NCBI RefSeq assembly: GCF_001425045.1
Contig: NZ_LMDJ01000003.1
Location: forward strand, 197,276 to 261,275
DNA length: 64,000 nucleotides
From: Massilia sp. Root351
GTDB taxonomy: Bacteria > Pseudomonadota > Gammaproteobacteria > Burkholderiales > Burkholderiaceae_D
Direction of reading: 5' to 3'
In this document: positions 60,299-64,000 of the stretch, one piece after another
Position numbering within the stretch: position 1 is the first letter of the stretch
Layout of the letters: each line of letters begins with the position of its first letter
The notes under the pieces: model-generated
The model's database searches: none
What the model saw: the letters and a program-made list of their open reading frames with translations, nothing else
Told to the model about the DNA's origin: nothing
Program-made: the position numbers and the translations under genes

Positions 60299-61246
60299 AT
60301 GGCCGGCACCAGTCTGCTGGCCCTGATTGACGACATCACCACCATCCTTGATGACGTCGCCGCCATGAGCAAGGTCGCCGCCAAGAAAACTGCCGGCGTG
60401 CTGGGCGACGACCTGGCCCTGAACGCCCAGCAGGTGGCCGGCGTGAACGCCGACCGCGAACTGCCGGTGGTGTGGGCGGTGGCCATCGGCTCCATGAAGA
60501 ACAAGGCCATCCTGGTGCCTGCCGCGCTGGCCATCAGCGCGTTCGCGCCCTGGGCCATCACGCCGCTGCTGATGCTGGGCGGCGCCTACCTGTGCTTCGA
60601 AGGCTTTGAAAAGATCGCCCACAAATACCTGCACAGCGAGCACGAGGACGAGCAGCACCACGCCGAGCTGGTGGCCGCCGTGGCCAATCCCGACGTGGAC
60701 ATGGTGGCGCTGGAGAAAGACAAGATCAAGGGCGCCATCCGCACCGACTTCATCCTGTCGGCCGAGATCATCGTGATCGCGCTGGGCACGGTGGCCAATG
60801 CGCCGTTCTCGCAGCAGGTGGCGGTGCTGGCCAGCATCGCGGTGGCGATGACGGTGGGCGTGTACGGCATCGTGGCGGCCATCGTCAAGATGGATGACGC
60901 CGGCCTGTACCTGACGCAGCGCCCCGGCGCCAGCGGCTTCACGCGCGGCCTGGGCCGCTTCCTGCTGGCGGCGGCCCCCAAGCTGATGAAGTTCCTGTCG
61001 GTGGCCGGCACGCTGGCCATGTTCATGGTGGGCGGCGGCATCCTGACGCACGGCATTCCCGCCGCGCACGACGTGATCCACCACGCGGCCGAGTTCGTCG
61101 GTTCCGCGCCCGGCCTGGGCGGCGTGCTGCAGGCGGTCACGCCGTCGCTGCTGGACGCCGTCGCCGGCGTGATCGCCGGCGCGCTGGTGCTGGTGGGCGT
61201 GATGGCGGCCGGCCGATTCTTGCGCTTGTTCAAGCGCTCGCATTGA
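60299..61246 (+). CDS. DUF808 membrane protein (YedI type)
   Basis: 315 residues: MAGTSLLALIDDITTILDDVAAMSKVAAKKTAGVLGDDLALNAQQVAGV is the DUF808 hallmark, followed by about eight hydrophobic segments, including FEGFEKIAHKYLHS and HGIPAAHDVIHHAAEFVGS. Inner-membrane protein of unknown function. GGAGG precedes the ATG, and it is divergent from the LysE gene. Confidence 0.93.
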   Translation: MAGTSLLALIDDITTILDDVAAMSKVAAKKTAGVLGDDLALNAQQVAGVNADRELPVVWAVAIGSMKNKAILVPAALAISAFAPWAITPLLMLGGAYLCFEGFEKIAHKYLHSEHEDEQHHAELVAAVANPDVDMVALEKDKIKGAIRTDFILSAEIIVIALGTVANAPFSQQVAVLASIAVAMTVGVYGIVAAIVKMDDAGLYLTQRPGASGFTRGLGRFLLAAAPKLMKFLSVAGTLAMFMVGGGILTHGIPAAHDVIHHAAEFVGSAPGLGGVLQAVTPSLLDAVAGVIAGALVLVGVMAAGRFLRLFKRSH

Positions 61247-61308
61247 CATTTCTGGTTTGATAGCAGTTCGGGCGCCAGCCGGCGCCCGGCCATAAGAATG
61301 GAGAGAGC

Positions 61309-61734
61309 ATGAACAAGAACACGCCGCAACGCCCGACCGCCGCCTTCGTGGGCGCCTCCTGGGCGGCCCTGCTGGTGGGCGCCGCCACCTATCTGACCGG
61401 GCTGTGGAACGCCACCATGCAGCTCAACGAGAAGGGCTATTACTTCACCTTGCTGGCCTACGGCCTGTTCGCCGCCGTGTCGCTGCAAAAGTCGGTGCGC
61501 GACCGCATGGAAGGCATCCCGGTCACCAATATGTATTTCGGCCTGTGCTGGATTTCGCTGCTGCTGGCCTTGCTGCTGCTGTCGGTGGGCCTGTTCAACG
61601 CCACGCTGGCGCCCAGCGAAAAAGGCTTCTACGCCATGTCTTTCGTGCTGAGCCTGTTTGCCGCCGTGGCGGTGCAGAAAAACGTGCGCGACAGCGCCGG
61701 CAGCAAGGACGAACCGCAGTCCGGCGAAGTGTGA
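61309..61734 (+). CDS. yiaA: YiaA/YiaB inner-membrane protein
   Basis: 141 residues with four hydrophobic segments in two similar halves: [54 protein letters not shown] and [54 protein letters not shown]. The repeat of LWNA...LNEKGYY and LFNA...PSEKGFY is typical of YiaA. Unknown function. 62 bp after the DUF808 gene. Confidence 0.93.
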   Translation: MNKNTPQRPTAAFVGASWAALLVGAATYLTGLWNATMQLNEKGYYFTLLAYGLFAAVSLQKSVRDRMEGIPVTNMYFGLCWISLLLALLLLSVGLFNATLAPSEKGFYAMSFVLSLFAAVAVQKNVRDSAGSKDEPQSGEV

Positions 61735-61755
61735 TGCAACACGGCTGCGCCCATG

Positions 61756-62091
61756 CTACGCAGCCGGCTTCTTCTTTTTGGGCGCCGGCAACGGCAGCGC
61801 GGCCGCCGTGCGCCGCGCCAGCTCCGCCAGCCATTCGCGGTCGTCCCACTGATCGCCCGGTATCACGTACCACGGCTTGGCCTGCGGATAAGGCTGCGCC
61901 TGCCGCGGCTCGCCTATCCAGGCGCGGCTGGCCGCCACCGGCTTGATGAACAGCTGGTCGTCGCACACCAGTGCGAACATCTTGCCGTCGCAGTAGAGCG
62001 CGTATTCGCCAAACATCTTGCGCGCCGCCAAGGTGCCCGCGCCCGCCATCTGGTCCACCAGAAAATCCACCGTGCCCTGCTGAGATGCCAT
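61756..62091 (-). CDS. TfoX/Sxy N-terminal domain protein
   Basis: 111 residues: DQMAGAGTLAARKMFGEYALYCDGKMFALVCDDQLFIKP matches the N-terminal TfoX/Sxy domain (competence regulator). The separate C-terminal TfoX domain is absent, which is common in this family. The C-terminus is Pro/Lys rich. It may or may not affect competence; many single-domain members have no known role. Confidence 0.9.
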   Translation of the reverse strand: MASQQGTVDFLVDQMAGAGTLAARKMFGEYALYCDGKMFALVCDDQLFIKPVAASRAWIGEPRQAQPYPQAKPWYVIPGDQWDDREWLAELARRTAAALPLPAPKKKKPAA

Positions 62092-62212
62092 CGCCGCTCC
62101 CTGGTCCGCGTTGCTTGTCTTGCCTCATTTGCTTTCCTATTATGCCAGCAGGGGCCGGAACTTTCCGCCGGCGCCCAAGTCACACCGAGACCAAGCACCG
62201 TGGAGGACAGCG

Positions 62213-64000
62213 ATGACAGACCTGCAAAAACGCTTGCACATGGCGATGTCGGCAGCGCACATGGCAATCTGGGACTCCGTGTTGAAGGACGGGAAGGTTG
62301 CCGAGGGCATGGTGCACTGGTCGCCCGACGGCGCGGCGCTGCTGGGCCTGCCCGCACGCCAGTGCGAGCAGCCGTTCCGGGACTTCCTGGCATTCGTGCA
62401 CCCGGACGACCGCGACCAGCTGTTCGAACGCATGCAGGACGCCGCCGACCGCTGCCGCGACTACGAGGTGGAGTACCGCGTGGTGTGGCAGGACGGCAGC
62501 GTGCACTGGCTGGCCGCGAAAGCCCACGCCGACTGCAGTCAACAGGGCGTGGCCGAGCGCACGCTGGGCATCGTCTGGGACATCACCGCGCGCAAGCTGC
62601 AGGAACTGGAAACGGCGGAACAAAAAGAACTGGCGGAAGTGACGCTGGCGTCGATCGGCGACGGCGTGGTCACCACCGACGCGAAAGGCAACACGCGCTT
62701 CCTGAACCGCGTGGCCGAGCAGCTGACCGGCTGGAGCCAGGACCTGGCCAGCGGCCTGCCGATCGAACAGACCATGAAGCTGGTGTACGACAGCCCGCAG
62801 CCGGGGGACCAGCAATTGCCGCAGGCGCTGCGCGCCGACCCGGTCAGCGCCCCCGAGCACGTGGCCACGCGCTGCCTGCGCCTGCGCCAGTCTATCGGGG
62901 TGAGCAACGGCACCCAGCTCATCACGCGGGACGGGCGTTCGATCGCCATCGAAGATTCGGCCTCGCCGATCTGGTCCGGCAATGGCGACATGCTGGGCAC
63001 GGTGGTGGTGTTCCGCGACGTGAGCCACGAGCGCAAGCTGACCCAGCAGCTGTCCTGGTACGCCAGCCACGACACGCTGACCGGCCTGATGAACCGGCGC
63101 GAATTCGAACACCAGATCGCCGCCGCGCTGCACTCGGCCAAGCACGAGGGCCACACGCACGCGCTGCTGTACATCGACCTGGACCAGTTCAAGGTGGTCA
63201 ACGACACCTGCGGCCACAGCGCCGGCGACGTGCTGCTGCAGCTCCTGGCCAAGATGCTGCAAACCCAGATGCGCGACAGCGACGTGCTGGCCCGGCTGGG
63301 CGGCGACGAGCTGGGCGTGCTGCTGCCGCACTGTCCGCCCAACCAGGCCATGCTGATCGCCGACCAGCTGCGCCAGTCGATCAAGAATTTCCGCTTCGTG
63401 TGGGACAGCCGCAGTTTCGAGATCGGCGCCAGCATCGGCCTGGTGGAGATCAACCACGACAGCAAGTCGATGACCGACCTGCTGATGGCGGCCGACCAGG
63501 CCTGCTACCTGGCCAAGGAGCAGGGCCGCAACCGGGTGCACCACTACATGGAGTCGGACTTGAAGCTGGCCCAGCGGCAAGGCGAGATGCAGTGGGTGTC
63601 GCGCCTGAACGAGGCTTTCGAGCACAACTACTTCCGCCTGTTCGCGCTGCCCATCGTGCACCTGGGCACGCACGACGAGGAGCACGACGAGGTGCTGATC
63701 CGCATCCAGAACAACAAGGGCGACCTGATCCTGCCGGGCGCCTTCATCCCGGCCGCCGAGCGCTACGACCTGATGGTGGCGATCGACCGCTGGGTGATAC
63801 GCGCGGTGTGCGACTATGTGCGCAGCGAGCGGGGGGCGCAGCGCTCGAACGGCACGCTGTACTCGGTCAACCTGTCCGGCACCTCGCTCAACGACGAGGG
63901 GCTGCACGACTACATCCTGGCGCAGTTCGCCGAGTTCGGCGTCGATCCGACGCGCATCTGCTTCGAAATCACGGAAACGGCCGCCATTGCCAACCTGCCC
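62213..64000 (+). CDS. PAS-GGDEF-EAL cyclic-di-GMP enzyme (3' end cut)
   Basis: 596 codons, truncated by the window edge. Ribosome site GGAGGA. The N-terminal PAS/PAC (about 1-125: VHWSPDGAALLGLPARQC, WDITARKLQELE) is followed by a second PAS (about 140-280: GDGVVTTDAKGNTRFLNRVAEQLTGWSQ). The GGDEF domain (about 290-445) has RLGGDELGVLLP as the active site and an upstream RxxD inhibition site (RDSDVLA). An EAL domain starts at about 460 (DEVLIRIQNNKGDLILPGAFIPAAERYDLM), with EVL in place of EAL and FEITETAAI near the end. It makes and/or degrades c-di-GMP; the PAS domains sense an unknown signal. No membrane segments are seen in the visible part. Confidence 0.93.
   Translation, partial: MTDLQKRLHMAMSAAHMAIWDSVLKDGKVAEGMVHWSPDGAALLGLPARQCEQPFRDFLAFVHPDDRDQLFERMQDAADRCRDYEVEYRVVWQDGSVHWLAAKAHADCSQQGVAERTLGIVWDITARKLQELETAEQKELAEVTLASIGDGVVTTDAKGNTRFLNRVAEQLTGWSQDLASGLPIEQTMKLVYDSPQPGDQQLPQALRADPVSAPEHVATRCLRLRQSIGVSNGTQLITRDGRSIAIEDSASPIWSGNGDMLGTVVVFRDVSHERKLTQQLSWYASHDTLTGLMNRREFEHQIAAALHSAKHEGHTHALLYIDLDQFKVVNDTCGHSAGDVLLQLLAKMLQTQMRDSDVLARLGGDELGVLLPHCPPNQAMLIADQLRQSIKNFRFVWDSRSFEIGASIGLVEINHDSKSMTDLLMAADQACYLAKEQGRNRVHHYMESDLKLAQRQGEMQWVSRLNEAFEHNYFRLFALPIVHLGTHDEEHDEVLIRIQNNKGDLILPGAFIPAAERYDLMVAIDRWVIRAVCDYVRSERGAQRSNGTLYSVNLSGTSLNDEGLHDYILAQFAEFGVDPTRICFEITETAAIANLP

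Overview
The window is 64 kb of high-GC chromosome from a Gram-negative betaproteobacterium. The best fit is Oxalobacteraceae of the Massilia/Duganella/Janthinobacterium kind. I infer this from GC-rich codon use, a PEP-CTERM protein, the rsmI-lpoA-yraN-diaA-dolP and lipB-lipA-ybeD neighbourhoods, a leucine/isovalerate (liu) operon and many Ala/Pro-rich linkers. Coding density is high. One tRNA-Pro(TGG) is present. I see no rRNA, insertion sequence, CRISPR array or intact prophage.

Layout. (1) 1-4.1 kb: a MipA/OmpV barrel cut by the window edge, a lipoprotein with two PrcB-like repeats, a histidine kinase without a partner regulator, and a YihY/BrkB membrane protein. (2) 4.1-13.0 kb: a minus-strand set (solute-binding protein, TonB-dependent receptor, Tat-signal LD-carboxypeptidase) and a plus-strand pair (fused SpmA-SpmB-type membrane protein plus PBP4-type DacB). 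(3) 13.0-16.9 kb: a GntR/FCD regulator divergent from an enolase-superfamily enzyme, AEC transporter and two exported cupins, with an 18-bp operator-like palindrome inside the operon promoter. (4) 17-29.3 kb: a PEP-CTERM protein, a truncated MqsA-like orphan, and then a long peptidoglycan-recycling locus. That locus holds a D-Ala-D-Ala dipeptidase with a LysR regulator, an AmiD-type amidase, a BadF-type amino-sugar kinase, a DigH-type glycosidase, an MFS permease, MurQ, a GntR/UTRA regulator, a serine hydrolase and a DadA-like dehydrogenase.

(5) 29.4-40.9 kb: ychJ, followed by a leucine-degradation operon (methylcrotonyl-CoA carboxylase beta and alpha, methylglutaconyl-CoA hydratase, HMG-CoA lyase). 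A complete bioA-bioF-bioD-bioB block sits between the genes for the two subunits of that biotin-dependent carboxylase. A LiuR-like inverted repeat lies upstream, inside ychJ. (6) 40.8-47.1 kb: a large hairpin, tRNA-Pro, a TonB-like Pro-rich protein, an AT-rich gene of unknown function, and the envelope block rsmI/lpoA-yraN-diaA-dolP followed by a TlpA-like protein. (7) 47.1-54.1 kb: an exported truncated haemoglobin fused to a DUF3034 outer-membrane barrel (the most unusual gene here), a PaaI thioesterase, panE, a decayed ung, lipA-lipB, a GST with a divergent LysR, and ybeD. (8) 54.1-64 kb: a PspA/YjfJ-YjfK-type stress operon with a secreted YDNRG-repeat protein, a lone CII-like regulator, a FecR/DUF6600 protein, a LysE exporter, DUF808, YiaA, TfoX-N and a PAS-GGDEF-EAL protein cut by the right edge.

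Functional themes. Between about 4 and 29 kb an unusual number of genes deal with cell-wall fragments: release, trimming, uptake, phosphorylation, lactyl-ether cleavage and D-Ala oxidation. The liu/bio block places supply of the biotin cofactor and the enzyme that needs it on what looks like one transcript. All functional statements come from reading motifs and gene order; no database search was run.
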